Shown: positions 31,762 to 41,051 of the stretch, in pieces
Position numbering within the stretch: the first letter of the stretch is position 1
Layout of the letters: each line of letters opens with the position of its first letter
Origin: JASHPR01 sp963833885
GTDB taxonomy: Bacteria > Actinomycetota > Actinomycetes > Streptosporangiales > Streptosporangiaceae
Direction: 5' to 3'
DNA: 64,000 bases
NCBI GenBank assembly: GCA_963833885.1
Contig: CAWHZU010000019.1
Location: forward strand, 578,795-642,794
Position numbers and translations under genes: made by a program
Notes under the pieces: generated by a model
The model's database searches: none
What the model saw: only the letters and a program-made list of their open reading frames with translations
Told to the model about the DNA's origin: nothing

Positions 31762-32574
31762 GTGAGCTGGATCACCGCAAGGCGGAGGCGGCCGGTCGCT
31801 GGCTATGCCGTCGTCCTGCTCGGCCTGATCCTGGTGGGCGCGATATACGCGGTGATCACCGGGAGCGGCCAGTCATCCGCCTCCACGACGCCAAGCGCGT
31901 CGCAGGCGCAGATCCTCAGGGGCCAGCGGATCTTCCAGCTGACGTGCGCCACCTGCCACGGCCTCGAGGCGCAGGGCGTCACCGGGATCGCGCCGAGCCT
32001 GATCGGGGTCGGCTCGGCGGCCGTTGACTTCCAGGTGAGCACCGGCCGGATGCCGGCCAAGGAGATCGGCGCCGAGAACGGCAGCAAGCCGGCCCAGCTG
32101 AACCCGACCGAGACCCGCGACGTCGCCGCGTACATCGCGTCCCTGGCCGGCGGCCCGGCGATCCCCACCCCGGCCGAGGTGAGCACCTCCGGCGCCAACG
32201 TCGGGCTCGGCCAGGAGCTGTTCACGGCCGACTGCGCCCAGTGCCACAACTTCGACGGCGCCGGGGGCGCGCTGACCGATGGCAAGTACGCGCCCCCGCT
32301 GACCCAGGCCACGCCGACCCAGATCTACGAGGCCATGCTGACCGGCCCGGAGGCCATGCCGGTCTTCAACAACACCACGATCACGCCGAGCGAGAAGCGC
32401 GACATCATCGCGTACGTGACCTCGACCCGCGTCCTGCCCAACCCGGGCGGCTTCAGTCTGGGCCGGATCGGGCCGGTGACCGAGGGCCTGGTCGCGTTCC
32501 TCGGCCTGCTGTTCTTCATGGTGCTCTCCGCCATGTGGATAACCGCAAAGCACAGGAAGACCGCTGATGAGTGA
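31762..32574 (+). CDS. qcrC: Cytochrome bc1 complex diheme cytochrome c
   Basis: This 270-residue diheme cytochrome c passes electrons from the bc1 complex to the aa3 oxidase in actinobacteria, where there is no soluble cytochrome c. It has an N-terminal helix, heme sites C62-C65-H66 (CATCH) and C158-C161-H162 (CAQCH), and a C-terminal membrane anchor (VAFLGLLFFMVLSAMWI). The GTG start lies 19 bases after ctaE. Its end overlaps qcrA by 8 bases. Confidence 0.93.
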   Translation: MSWITARRRRPVAGYAVVLLGLILVGAIYAVITGSGQSSASTTPSASQAQILRGQRIFQLTCATCHGLEAQGVTGIAPSLIGVGSAAVDFQVSTGRMPAKEIGAENGSKPAQLNPTETRDVAAYIASLAGGPAIPTPAEVSTSGANVGLGQELFTADCAQCHNFDGAGGALTDGKYAPPLTQATPTQIYEAMLTGPEAMPVFNNTTITPSEKRDIIAYVTSTRVLPNPGGFSLGRIGPVTEGLVAFLGLLFFMVLSAMWITAKHRKTADE

Positions 32575-33655
32575 CCACAGCGCCGCTGACGACACGTCAG
32601 GGCTGCCCGACGAAACGGCCGACGTGCCCGTCGCCCCGCACCGCGTCATCGGCACGCCGCCGCCCGCCGCGGCACGGACGATGCTCGGCGAGCGGGCCGG
32701 TGACGGCGCCGCCGGCGACGGCCCCCTGCCCGCAGTGCGGGAGCTGCCAGAAGACCCGCCGGACCTTCGGCGCGCGAAGAAGGCTGAGCGCCTCGTCGGG
32801 GCGCTGTTCATCCTCTCCTTGCTGGCCAGCATCGGGTTCATCGCCGCGTACGTCGGCCTCGAGGTGGGCACCGTCGACTCGACGCTGCGCTCCAACTTGG
32901 CCCTCGGCCTGGCGATGTCGGTGGCGTTCCTCGCCGTAGCCGTCGGCGCCGTGATCTGGGTCAGGCACATCATGCCCCCGGTGGAGCTCACCGAGCAGCG
33001 GCATCCGATGGCATCCACCGAGGAGCAGCGGGCGGATTTCAAGGAGACCTTCACCGAGGGAGCCGAGGCCAGCCAGTTCGTGAAGCGGCCGCTGCTGCGG
33101 CGCACCCTGATCGCCGCGACCGTACCGCTCGCCGCCGCCCCGATCGTGCTGCTGCGGGACATGGGCCCGTTGCCCGGCACGACGCTGCGGCACACGGTCT
33201 GGCGCAAGGGCCTGCGGCTGGTCACCTTCGGGTCCAACACCCCGATCAGGCCGGCCGAATTCAGCTCGCCCGGCGGCATGATCACGGTGATTCCCGAGGG
33301 CTACCAGGACGATCCCGACGCCCTGGCCGCCGCCACCGCGATCATCATCAAGTTCCAGCCCGGGCTGCTGCAGCCGCCGACGGTGATGAACTGGACCGTC
33401 GACGACATCGTGTGCTACTCGAAGATCTGCACCCACGTGGGCTGCCCGGCGGCGCTGTACGAGCAGACCACCCACCACATCCTGTGCCCATGCCACCAGT
33501 CGACCTTCAACGCGCCGCGCGGCGCCACGGTGCTGTTCGGCCCGGCGCCGCGGCCGCTGCCGCAGCTGCCGATGACCACGGACGCCGACGGCTTCCTGGT
33601 CGCGATGAGCGACTTCCACGAGCCGGTCGGCCCGAGTTTCTTCGAGCGGGGATGA
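32567..33655 (+). CDS. qcrA: Rieske iron-sulfur subunit of the bc1 complex
   Basis: This 362-residue Rieske protein holds the [2Fe-2S] cluster in CTHVGC and CPCHQS. As in other actinobacteria there are about three N-terminal helices rather than one, giving the long form. The disordered first 60 residues are acidic and proline-rich. It overlaps qcrC by 8 bases and lies 7 bases before qcrB, so all are one operon. Confidence 0.93.
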   Translation: MSDHSAADDTSGLPDETADVPVAPHRVIGTPPPAAARTMLGERAGDGAAGDGPLPAVRELPEDPPDLRRAKKAERLVGALFILSLLASIGFIAAYVGLEVGTVDSTLRSNLALGLAMSVAFLAVAVGAVIWVRHIMPPVELTEQRHPMASTEEQRADFKETFTEGAEASQFVKRPLLRRTLIAATVPLAAAPIVLLRDMGPLPGTTLRHTVWRKGLRLVTFGSNTPIRPAEFSSPGGMITVIPEGYQDDPDALAAATAIIIKFQPGLLQPPTVMNWTVDDIVCYSKICTHVGCPAALYEQTTHHILCPCHQSTFNAPRGATVLFGPAPRPLPQLPMTTDADGFLVAMSDFHEPVGPSFFERG

Positions 33656-33662
33656 GTTCGGT

Positions 33663-35387
33663 ATGAGCATCGACCGGGCGCTGGATGGCGTCGGCAGGGC
33701 GCTGGACGACAGGTTCCACGGCGCCAGGGGCGTCCGGGTCCTGCTGCGCAAGGTCTTCCCCGACCACTGGACGTTCCTGCTCGGCGAGATCGCACTGTAC
33801 TCGTTCATCATCTTGCTGCTGACCGGCACGTTCCTGACGCTGTTCTTCCAGCCGAGCATGACCGACGTGGTCTACCACGGCAGCTACCACAACCTGGACG
33901 GCGTGCGGATGAGCGAGGCATACGCCTCGACCCTGAACATCAGCTTCGACGTCCGCGGCGGCCTGCTGATGCGCCAGATCCACCACTGGGCGGCGGACCT
34001 GTTCATGGCCGCGATCTTCGCGCACATGCTGCGGATCTTCTTCACCGGCGCGTACCGCAAGCCCCGCGAGGCCAACTGGCTGATCGGGATCACGATGCTC
34101 GTCCTCGGCATGCTCGAGGGGCTGTTCGGCTACTCGCTGCCCGACGACCTGCTGTCCGGCACCGGGCTGCGGATCCTCGAGGGCGTGATGCTGTCGATCC
34201 CCGTGATCGGCACCTACCTGACGTTCTTCCTGTTCGGCGGCCCGTTCCCGGGCAACGACATCATCCCGAGGCTGTACATCATCCACGTGCTGCTGATCCC
34301 CGGCCTGCTGCTGGCGCTGATCTCCGCGCACCTGTTCATCATGGTGTTCCAGAAGCACACCCAGATGCCGGGCAAGGGCCGCACGAACACCAACGTGGTC
34401 GGCCAGCCGATGTACCCGTACTTCATGGCCAAGACCGGGGCGTTCTTCTTCTTCACGTTCGCCGCCACGGCGCTCGCCTCCACGTTCGTCCAGATCAACC
34501 CCATCTGGCTGTACGGCCCGTACACGCCGGTCGGGATCTCCGCTGGCTCGCAGCCGGACTTCTACATGGGCTTCCTCGAGGGAACGCTGCGGATGTTCCC
34601 GAGCTGGACCTGGGACGCCTGGGGCCACACGGTGGCCTGGAATGTGCTCATTCCCGCGCTGGTGCCGCTCGGCCTCATCTTTACCGGACTGGCGCTGTGG
34701 CCGTTCCTCGAGGCGTGGATCACCGGCGACAGGGGCGAGCACCACATCGTTGACCGCCCGCGCAACGCCCCGACCCGGACCGCGCTCGGCATGGCCGGGA
34801 TCGCCTTCTACGGGATCTTCTGGCTGGAAGGCGCGAACGACATCATCGCCGACCACCTGGACATCTCGCTGTACCTGACCACGGAGATCGCCCGGTACGC
34901 GATCTTCATCGGCCCGGTCGTCGCATACATCGTGACCAAACGGATCTGCCTGGGTCTGCAGCGCAAGGACCTGCACCTGGCCGAGCACGGCGTGGAGACC
35001 GGGATCATCCGCCAGCTGCCGAGCGGCGAGTACGTCGAGATGACCAGGCCGCTCGACGAGGAGGAGCGGGCCGCGCTGGCTATCGAGAACCGGGAGCGGC
35101 CCATGCTCCCGGTCGGGGCCCCCGACGCCGACCCGCACGAGCCGGACGTTCCGCCGCCGGGGCTGCGCGGCGGCCTGGGCAAGCTGCGGCTGCGGCTGAA
35201 CAGGGTGATCACCGAGAGCGTGCCGATGGACGGCCATGGCAACGGCTACGGCGCCCAGGGGAACGGTCACGGCAACGGCCACCCCACCGAGGATGGCGAG
35301 CCGGTCACGGTCCGCTCCGGCAGCCAGCACGCGCCGGATGCCGTCGAGGACGGCGCAGACGGCGGAGACGGCCAGACCGAGTCGTAG
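33663..35387 (+). CDS. qcrB: Cytochrome b subunit of the bc1 complex
   Basis: This 574-residue cytochrome b oxidises menaquinol. The eight-helix core includes IHHWAADLFMAAIFAHMLRIF and a second His pair in IIHVLLIPGLLLALISAHLF. The quinone-site region is NPIWLYGPYTP. Unlike mitochondrial cytochrome b it has a long hydrophilic C-terminus, here with a GHGNGYGAQGNGHGNGHP segment rich in His and Gly. It is the last gene of the ctaE-qcrCAB operon; an insertion-like block follows. Confidence 0.93.
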   Translation: MSIDRALDGVGRALDDRFHGARGVRVLLRKVFPDHWTFLLGEIALYSFIILLLTGTFLTLFFQPSMTDVVYHGSYHNLDGVRMSEAYASTLNISFDVRGGLLMRQIHHWAADLFMAAIFAHMLRIFFTGAYRKPREANWLIGITMLVLGMLEGLFGYSLPDDLLSGTGLRILEGVMLSIPVIGTYLTFFLFGGPFPGNDIIPRLYIIHVLLIPGLLLALISAHLFIMVFQKHTQMPGKGRTNTNVVGQPMYPYFMAKTGAFFFFTFAATALASTFVQINPIWLYGPYTPVGISAGSQPDFYMGFLEGTLRMFPSWTWDAWGHTVAWNVLIPALVPLGLIFTGLALWPFLEAWITGDRGEHHIVDRPRNAPTRTALGMAGIAFYGIFWLEGANDIIADHLDISLYLTTEIARYAIFIGPVVAYIVTKRICLGLQRKDLHLAEHGVETGIIRQLPSGEYVEMTRPLDEEERAALAIENRERPMLPVGAPDADPHEPDVPPPGLRGGLGKLRLRLNRVITESVPMDGHGNGYGAQGNGHGNGHPTEDGEPVTVRSGSQHAPDAVEDGADGGDGQTES

Positions 35388-35470
35388 TCCACACTCCCAA
35401 GCGGCTCAGCGCGCCTCAGCAGCCGATAGCTGTTATTGCCGCTGTCCACAGCCCCGCCCCCGGAGCCCGG

Positions 35471-36130
35471 TCAACCCCGGGGTTCCGCCACGTCTCGTGC
35501 TGCGTCGGGGTGCGCGGGCTGGTCGCGGTGGCGCGTGTAGTGGCGGCGGGCTCGCTCGCGATTGCCACAGTCGCTGGAGCTGCACCAGCGGCGGGTGTGG
35601 CTGCGGGTGCGGTCGAGGAAGAGCCAGCCGCAGCCGGGCCCGTGGCATCGGCGGAGCAGGGGCAGTTGCGGGGACTGCAGCAGATCCAGCACCTGGAGTG
35701 CGAGCAGCCGCGGGATGTCCGGGTGCTGGTCCGGCGTGAGCTGCCAGCGCATCGGCGGCCCGGTGAGCTCGCTGTGGGCGAGCGCGTCGAGCAGCAGGGC
35801 ACGCAAGCCCGGCGGGGTCACGACAACGCGGTGGGGTTCGCCGTCGTCCGCGAGTGACGCGAGCAGCGTGTGGCTGTGCTCGCGGAGCGTGCGGACATCG
35901 TGCACGGTCTGCTGGGTAAGCCGCGGGTGGCCAGGCGCCTCGGCCAGCAGCCGGTGGGCCGTGCCGGGGTCGAGCAGGCCGGCGTGCTGGCACCAGCCGA
36001 TCAGCGCAGCGTAGTCATGCAGGTTGTCGCGCCGGCGGTTCTTGTCCAGCCGCCAGGAGACGGTGTTGACCAGGTCAAGCGCGACGTGACCGCCGACCAG
36101 GCCCGGTGCCGGGGTGCTGGTGGTGCTCAT
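35471..36130 (-). CDS. CGNR zinc-finger (ABATE-type) transcription regulator
   Basis: This 219-residue regulator has the ABATE N-terminal domain (GGHVALDLVNTVSWR) and a C-terminal zinc finger CHGPGCGWLFLDRTRS plus RRWCSSSDCGNRERARRHY, which contains the canonical CGNR. AGGAGG lies before the ATG. It is divergent from azlC, with a 55-base AT-rich interval, so it probably controls azlCD. It is convergent with qcrB. Confidence 0.87.
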   Translation of the reverse strand: MSTTSTPAPGLVGGHVALDLVNTVSWRLDKNRRRDNLHDYAALIGWCQHAGLLDPGTAHRLLAEAPGHPRLTQQTVHDVRTLREHSHTLLASLADDGEPHRVVVTPPGLRALLLDALAHSELTGPPMRWQLTPDQHPDIPRLLALQVLDLLQSPQLPLLRRCHGPGCGWLFLDRTRSHTRRWCSSSDCGNRERARRHYTRHRDQPAHPDAARDVAEPRG

Positions 36131-36159
36131 CTGCGTCCTCCTGATGCTCCGCGGCCACA

Positions 36160-36175
36160 ATTCTAATATTCTAAT
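36160..36175. promoter_or_regulatory. Tandem ATTCTAAT repeats in the CGNR-azlC promoter
   Basis: ATTCTAAT occurs twice in a row (36160-36167, 36168-36175), with a related inverted TTAGATT at 36189-36195 covering the azlC start. This is a sharp AT island in a very GC-rich genome and is a likely promoter and operator. Confidence 0.5.
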
Positions 36176-36185
36176 TCGCTTAAGC

Positions 36186-36923
36186 ATGTTAGATTCGCGG
36201 CGTGGGAACCTGGCATTGAGCAGCACACGCGCCAGCAGCGGGGCGCTCACCGACGGGATGCGCCTGGGAGCTGGCCCGGGGGCGGCGACGTTCGTGCTGG
36301 GGCTGGCCTATGGAGCCGCGGCGAGCGCCGCGGGCTGGGGCGGTGCGGTGCCCCTGGTCTTCTCGATGCTCGCGTGTTCCGGCTCGGCCCAGTTCACGCT
36401 GCTGACCACGCTGCCAGCCGGAGGCGCCGTGGCAGCGGTCGCCGCGGCGGTCCTGATCAACGCCCGCTACCTCGTCATGAGCGTGGCGCTCAACGACAGC
36501 CTGCGCGGTGGCCGGCTGCGGCGGGCCCTGCAAGCCCAAGCGCTGCTGGATGCGTCGTTTGCCGTGGGGCACCGCGGAAGCGGCCGGTTCGACGTCGCGC
36601 GGGTCATTGGTGCCAGCATCCCGCAATGGATGTGCTGGGTAGGCGGAACCGCCGTCGGCCTGCTCGCCGCACCATCGGCCCACCTGATGCACGCCCTGGG
36701 CGCCGACGTCGTGTTCCCGGCCTTCTTCCTGATGCTCGCCCTCGACGAACTCCGCAAGTCCCAGCTAGCCATCGTTGCCGCGATCTTGGGGGCCGGCACC
36801 GCCGCGGCACTGCTGTTCGTCACCAACCCCGGTAACGCCCTGCTGGGCGCTACCGCAGCGGCCCTTGTCGGCGCCGTGCACGGACGCCGCTCCCCAGCGC
36901 AGCACTCAAGAAGGACCTCATGA
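36186..36923 (+). CDS. azlC: AzlC-family branched-chain amino acid exporter, large subunit
   Basis: This 245-residue membrane protein of the AzlC/YgaZ family forms, with AzlD, a branched-chain amino acid exporter. Markers are LGLAYGAAASAAGW, FSMLACSGSAQFTLL and VLINARYLVMSVAL. The ATG start lies directly in the AT-rich promoter; a TTG 12 codons later (LSSTRASS) is possible. It overlaps azlD by 4 bases. Its divergent CGNR neighbour is a likely regulator. Confidence 0.88.
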   Translation: MLDSRRGNLALSSTRASSGALTDGMRLGAGPGAATFVLGLAYGAAASAAGWGGAVPLVFSMLACSGSAQFTLLTTLPAGGAVAAVAAAVLINARYLVMSVALNDSLRGGRLRRALQAQALLDASFAVGHRGSGRFDVARVIGASIPQWMCWVGGTAVGLLAAPSAHLMHALGADVVFPAFFLMLALDELRKSQLAIVAAILGAGTAAALLFVTNPGNALLGATAAALVGAVHGRRSPAQHSRRTS

Positions 36924-37228
36924 TGCTGTGGCTACCGGTGCTCGCGGTTACCGCAGCGAACTGGGCGATGAAGGCCGGCGGGCCCCTCGCGCTCGGTGAC
37001 CGGCGGCTTCCGCCTCGCGCCGTGAAGGTCATCAGCTTGATGGCCTCCGCGCTGCTGGCCGGCCTGATCGTCATTAATCTCGGCGGGGCCGCCTGGAGCG
37101 ACGTCAACGGGCAGCAAGTGCTCGGTGTCGGCGCAGCAGGGCTGGCGCGCGCGCTCAGGGCGCCCATGCTGCTCGCCGTTGGCTGCGGAATGGCCGTAAC
37201 CGCACTACTGCGGCACCTGCTTAGTTGA
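36920..37228 (+). CDS. azlD: AzlD-family exporter, small subunit
   Basis: This 102-residue membrane protein has about three helices and matches AzlD in size and layout (VTAANWAMKAGGPLAL). It starts inside the end of azlC and should be co-translated. Its role is the small partner of the AzlCD exporter. Confidence 0.87.
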   Translation: MMLWLPVLAVTAANWAMKAGGPLALGDRRLPPRAVKVISLMASALLAGLIVINLGGAAWSDVNGQQVLGVGAAGLARALRAPMLLAVGCGMAVTALLRHLLS

Positions 37229-37260
37229 CCCAGCCAAAGATGCCATGCCCGGCTCCGCCG

Positions 37261-38010
37261 CTAGTGTGGGTGGCCGCCGATGAGGCTGCCCACGGCGAAC
37301 GTGACGGCGATGGCCAGCCCGCCGAGGGCAAGCTGCCGCAGGCCCGATCGCAGCATCGGCCGGCCGGTGATCCTGCCCACGACCGTGCCCCCCACGGCCA
37401 GCGCCACCGCGGTGATCACCAGCGTCGCGGCCAGCCGCGGCAGGCCCAGCAGGAAGGGCAGCAGCGGCACGAGCGCGCCCGCCGAGAACGCGGCGAGCGA
37501 CGCCGCCCCGGCCAGCACCGGCGACGGCAGATCGGCCGGGTCGACGCCGAGTTCCTCGCGGGTGTGCACGCGCAGCGCGGTGCCGGGATCGCTGGACACG
37601 GCGGCGGCCATCCGGGCCGCGGTCTCCGGATCCGCGCCGTACTCACGGAAATAGCCGGCCAGTTCCTCTTGCTCGGCAGCGGGAAACCTCGCGAGCATCC
37701 GGCGCTCCAGCGCCACCTCGGCGTGCACGAGCTCGTTCTGGTTCGTCACCGAGATGAACTCACCGGTGCCCATCGAGAACGCGCCGGCCACCAGTGCGGC
37801 CGTCCCGGTCAGCACGATCGTGTGCGCGGACACACCGCCGCCGCCCAGGCCAGCGATCAGCGAGGCGTTCGTCACCAGGCCGTCGACGGCGCCGAACACC
37901 GTCGGCCGCAGCCAGCCACCGGATACGTCGCGGTGGCCGTGCGACCAGCCAGCGGCCAGCGCCGCCGTCCCCACGGCGTCCGAGGGCTCGGCCCTTTTCT
38001 CGTCAGCCAC
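37261..38010 (-). CDS. VIT1/CCC1-family Fe2+/Mn2+ transporter
   Basis: This 249-residue membrane protein resembles plant VIT1 and yeast CCC1. The first helix region has PTVFGAVDGLVTNASLIAG, and GAFSMGTGEFISVTNQNE is the second family block. A metal-binding cytosolic loop with Glu residues follows (EVALERRMLARFPAAEQEEL). VIT1-type proteins export iron or manganese from the cytoplasm. It is convergent with azlD. The GTG start leaves a weak AGGTG upstream. Confidence 0.85.
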   Translation of the reverse strand: MADEKRAEPSDAVGTAALAAGWSHGHRDVSGGWLRPTVFGAVDGLVTNASLIAGLGGGGVSAHTIVLTGTAALVAGAFSMGTGEFISVTNQNELVHAEVALERRMLARFPAAEQEELAGYFREYGADPETAARMAAAVSSDPGTALRVHTREELGVDPADLPSPVLAGAASLAAFSAGALVPLLPFLLGLPRLAATLVITAVALAVGGTVVGRITGRPMLRSGLRQLALGGLAIAVTFAVGSLIGGHPH

Positions 38011-38031
38011 CTGCCAGACGATACCGGCCGG

Positions 38032-38700
38032 TCAGCCGTGCCCGCCCGGCCAGAGCGGCTCGGGAACATCCAGCTCCAACTCGGCTCCCCAGGAATTGCG
38101 GTAGGCGATCTCCTGCACCGGGTGGCGCTTGGCCACGCCCCACCGCCCGGTCGGGTAGCCGAACGAAACGCAGCACGCCATCACCCAGCCGTGGCCATCG
38201 GGCACGCCGAGGATCTCCATCGCCTCGGCCCCGTGGAACGCGCCGAGCACAGAGGTCAGCGCGCTGCCGACACCCTCGGCGCGGGCGGCGAGCTGAGCGC
38301 TCCACACGGCCGGGTAGATGGAGCCGCCGGACGGATCGCCGCGGGAGAAGGCGATCAGGAACAGCGGTACGTCCTCGAAGTGGTCGGCGAGATGCTGCGC
38401 AGAGGCGACCATTCGCAGCGTCGCCGCGCTCGCCGGGTCTTCGGGAGCGCTCCGCGCACGCTCGACCCGCTCGGCGTAGGCCGTCGCCCACAGCTGCCGG
38501 ATGCTGTCCCGGTACAGCGGGCCGAGCTGGTCCTTGACCGCGGGATCGTCCACCAGGATGAAGCGCCAGCCCTGCGTGTTTCCGCCGCTCGGCGCGCGGA
38601 TCGCGGCGTCGAGAATGCGCGCCTGGACCGGGTAAGGGATCGGGTCGGGCCGCACGCGCCGCATCGCCCTGGTCGTGTACAGCGCCTCGTAAACGTCCAC
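38032..38700 (-). CDS. FMN-dependent nitroreductase
   Basis: This 222-residue protein fits the nitroreductase fold: TTRAMRRVRPDPIP with FMN-binding arginines, RAPSGGNTQGWRFI, and PDGHGWVMACCVSFGYPTGR. The enzymes reduce nitro or quinone compounds or act as BluB-like oxidases. The GTG start is at the end of the divergent control region shared with the MMPL gene. A palindrome 20 bases upstream may control both. Confidence 0.85.
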   Translation of the reverse strand: MDVYEALYTTRAMRRVRPDPIPYPVQARILDAAIRAPSGGNTQGWRFILVDDPAVKDQLGPLYRDSIRQLWATAYAERVERARSAPEDPASAATLRMVASAQHLADHFEDVPLFLIAFSRGDPSGGSIYPAVWSAQLAARAEGVGSALTSVLGAFHGAEAMEILGVPDGHGWVMACCVSFGYPTGRWGVAKRHPVQEIAYRNSWGAELELDVPEPLWPGGHG

Positions 38701-38719
38701 CTGCTAGCCACCCCTTACG

Positions 38720-38748
38720 TCGTGACATATGTCACGAGCTGTTCGTGA
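38720..38748. promoter_or_regulatory. 18-bp perfect palindrome with an extra half-site
   Basis: TCGTGACATATGTCACGA (38720-38737) is fully palindromic, and TCGTGA recurs at 38743-38748. It sits 20 bases upstream of the nitroreductase start and about 85 bases before the MMPL start. The shape suits a TetR/MarR-type dimeric repressor, but no repressor gene is adjacent. Confidence 0.6.
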
Positions 38749-38821
38749 GACCCGGCACTGCCTCGCTCATGGCCGATACGGAAGGCTATGCGTTATACCG
38801 AGATGACGTAAGGACGGGGAC

Positions 38822-41011
38822 ATGACTAACCGGACGGGGACTCAGGGCGGTCACGTGGCCAGCGGAGGGGGTGACGAACTCCCACGACCCGGCGGCGGCC
38901 CGTTCGCCGCGCTGGGTCGCATAGTGACCGGCCACCCGTGGCTGGTGATCGCGGTGTGGATCATCGCCGCGGTGGGGATCGTCGCGACGGCGCCCGCGCT
39001 GCCGACCACGACCAACGAGGCCAGCTTCCTGCCGAGCCACTACGAGTCGATCAGGGCGCAGAACCTGCAGAACCAGGCGTTCCCGCAGGCCGGCAAAATC
39101 GACTCGGCGGCCGCGATCATCGTGTTCGCCCGCTCCGACCGCGGGCGCCTCACCGCGGCGGACAAGGCGAAGGTCGCGTCGATCGCGAGCACGCTGAACG
39201 GCAAGCACATCAAGAACATCGTGAGCGTCACGGCCGGACCGCCGTCGTCCAACGGCCTCGTCCAGACCGCGTACGTCGCCATGTCCAACAGCCTCGTGAA
39301 CGGCTCGGGGACGCAGGCCGGCGACGCCGTCAAGGTGCTGCGCGCGGATATCAAGCCGCTGATGAGCGGCGCGGGCCTGTACGAGGGTGTGACCGGCGCG
39401 GCGGCTCAGCAGCTCGACAGCGAGCAATCCGGCAACAAGGCCGAGGAGATCGTGCTGCTCGCCACGCTGGTGCTGATCCTCGTGCTGCTGCTGATCATCT
39501 TCCGTAGCCCGATCATCGCGCTCATGCCGATCATCACGATCGCGATCGTCGCCGAGGTCGCGCAGGGGCTGATCGCCGACGTGAACAGCGCACTCAACCT
39601 CAACGCCGACAGCCAGACCACGGTCATCCTCATCGTCGTGCTGTTCGGCATCGGGACGGACTACATCCTGTTCCTGATGTTCCGTTACCGGGAGAGGCTG
39701 CGGGCCGGGGATACCCCCAAGCAGGCGGTGGCGACCGCCGTCGAACGGGTCGGCGAGGTGATCGCCTCGGCGGCCAGCGTGGTGATCGTCGCGTTCCTCG
39801 CCCTGCTGCTGTCGTCGCTGAGCATCTTCCGGTCGCTCGGCCCGACGCTGGCGATCGCCGTCGCGGTCACGCTCCTTGCCGCGCTTACCCTGATCCCGGC
39901 CGTGGTCACGCTTCTGGGGACGCACGTCTTCTGGCCGTCCAAGGCGTGGCAGCGGGAGCCGAAGGGCGCCAGGTTCAGCGCGATAGGCCGCGCGCTCGGG
40001 AAGCGGCCAGCGGTGTTCGCAGGCGTGTCCGGCCTGGTCCTGGTGGTGCTGGCGCTTGGCGCCCTCAGCTTCAAGCCGACGTTCGACCTGTCGTCGGCCG
40101 GTATCCCCAGCAATGCCGAGTCGGAGGTCGCCCTGACGGTCCTGGAGCGGGGGCTGCCACCGGGCGCGACCGAGCCGACCCAGGTGTACCTGCACGCCAC
40201 CTCCGGCACGCTGAACGCCGCCGAGGTCGCGGACTACGGCACGAAGCTGAAGACCATGGACGGTGTGGGCGCCGTGGCGCCGGCGGCCGTGAGCGCGGAC
40301 AAGGCGACCGCGGAGTACACGGTGACGCTGTCGTCGGACCCGGAGTCGACTACCGCGGTGAACACGCTGAAGAACGGGCTGCGGCCACAGGCCCACGCGG
40401 CGGCACCCCCGGGCACGTACGCGCTGGTCGGTGGGACGACGGCGGTGTTCGCCGACATCCAGGCGGCGATGAACCACGACTACTCAGTCGTGTTCCCGGT
40501 CGCCGCCGTGATCATCCTGCTGATCCTCATGCTGCTGCTGCGCAGCCTGGTGGCGCCCTGGTACCTGATGCTGTCGGTGGGGCTCGGCTTCGGCGCGACG
40601 CTGGGCGCCACGGTGCTGGTGTTCCAGACGCTCGCGGGGCAGGCGGGCCTCGTCTTCCTGCTGCCGGTGTACATGTACCTGTTCGTGGTGGCCCTCGGCA
40701 CCGACTACAACATCCTGATGATCGCGCGGCTGCGTGAGCAGGCGAAGAGCGGGATGACGCCGCGGCAGGCGGCCGCGGACGCCGTCAGGCACGCCGGCCC
40801 GGCGATCGGGTCGGCCGGGCTTATCCTGGCGGGCACGTTCGCGTCGCTGACCCTGGCGGGCAACTCGATCCTGCAGCAGGTCGGGTTCGCCGTGGCGGCC
40901 GGCATCGCCCTGGCGGCGTTCGTGATGGCGATGTTCTTCTCGCCCAGCCTCACCGCTCTGGTCGGCAACCGCGCCTGGTGGCCGGGCCGTCAGGCCAGGT
41001 CCGGAGGCTGA
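38822..41011 (+). CDS. MMPL-family RND transporter
   Basis: This 729-residue protein is an MmpL-like transporter with two halves, each a large extracytoplasmic domain followed by helices. The family signature FGIGTDYILFLMFRYRERL is in the first half and its repeat VVALGTDYNILMIARLREQ in the second. MmpL proteins export lipids or drugs using the proton gradient. AAGGACGG precedes the ATG. It sits across the palindrome from the nitroreductase. The substrate is unknown. Confidence 0.9.
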   Translation: MTNRTGTQGGHVASGGGDELPRPGGGPFAALGRIVTGHPWLVIAVWIIAAVGIVATAPALPTTTNEASFLPSHYESIRAQNLQNQAFPQAGKIDSAAAIIVFARSDRGRLTAADKAKVASIASTLNGKHIKNIVSVTAGPPSSNGLVQTAYVAMSNSLVNGSGTQAGDAVKVLRADIKPLMSGAGLYEGVTGAAAQQLDSEQSGNKAEEIVLLATLVLILVLLLIIFRSPIIALMPIITIAIVAEVAQGLIADVNSALNLNADSQTTVILIVVLFGIGTDYILFLMFRYRERLRAGDTPKQAVATAVERVGEVIASAASVVIVAFLALLLSSLSIFRSLGPTLAIAVAVTLLAALTLIPAVVTLLGTHVFWPSKAWQREPKGARFSAIGRALGKRPAVFAGVSGLVLVVLALGALSFKPTFDLSSAGIPSNAESEVALTVLERGLPPGATEPTQVYLHATSGTLNAAEVADYGTKLKTMDGVGAVAPAAVSADKATAEYTVTLSSDPESTTAVNTLKNGLRPQAHAAAPPGTYALVGGTTAVFADIQAAMNHDYSVVFPVAAVIILLILMLLLRSLVAPWYLMLSVGLGFGATLGATVLVFQTLAGQAGLVFLLPVYMYLFVVALGTDYNILMIARLREQAKSGMTPRQAAADAVRHAGPAIGSAGLILAGTFASLTLAGNSILQQVGFAVAAGIALAAFVMAMFFSPSLTALVGNRAWWPGRQARSGG

Positions 41012-41022
41012 CCGCTGCTGAC

Positions 41023-41051
41023 CCGGTGCCGGTCAGCGGGACCGGCACCGG
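41023..41051. terminator. Bidirectional hairpin between mmpL and ctaF
   Basis: CCGGTGCCGGTC and GACCGGCACCGG form a perfect 12-bp stem with a 5-base loop between two convergent genes, ending at the base before the ctaF stop codon. It can serve both strands. Confidence 0.75.

Noticed and set aside
38720..38737. Palindrome as an attachment site or origin
   Set aside because: No integrase, no direct repeat partner and no DnaA boxes nearby; a repressor operator is the simpler reading.
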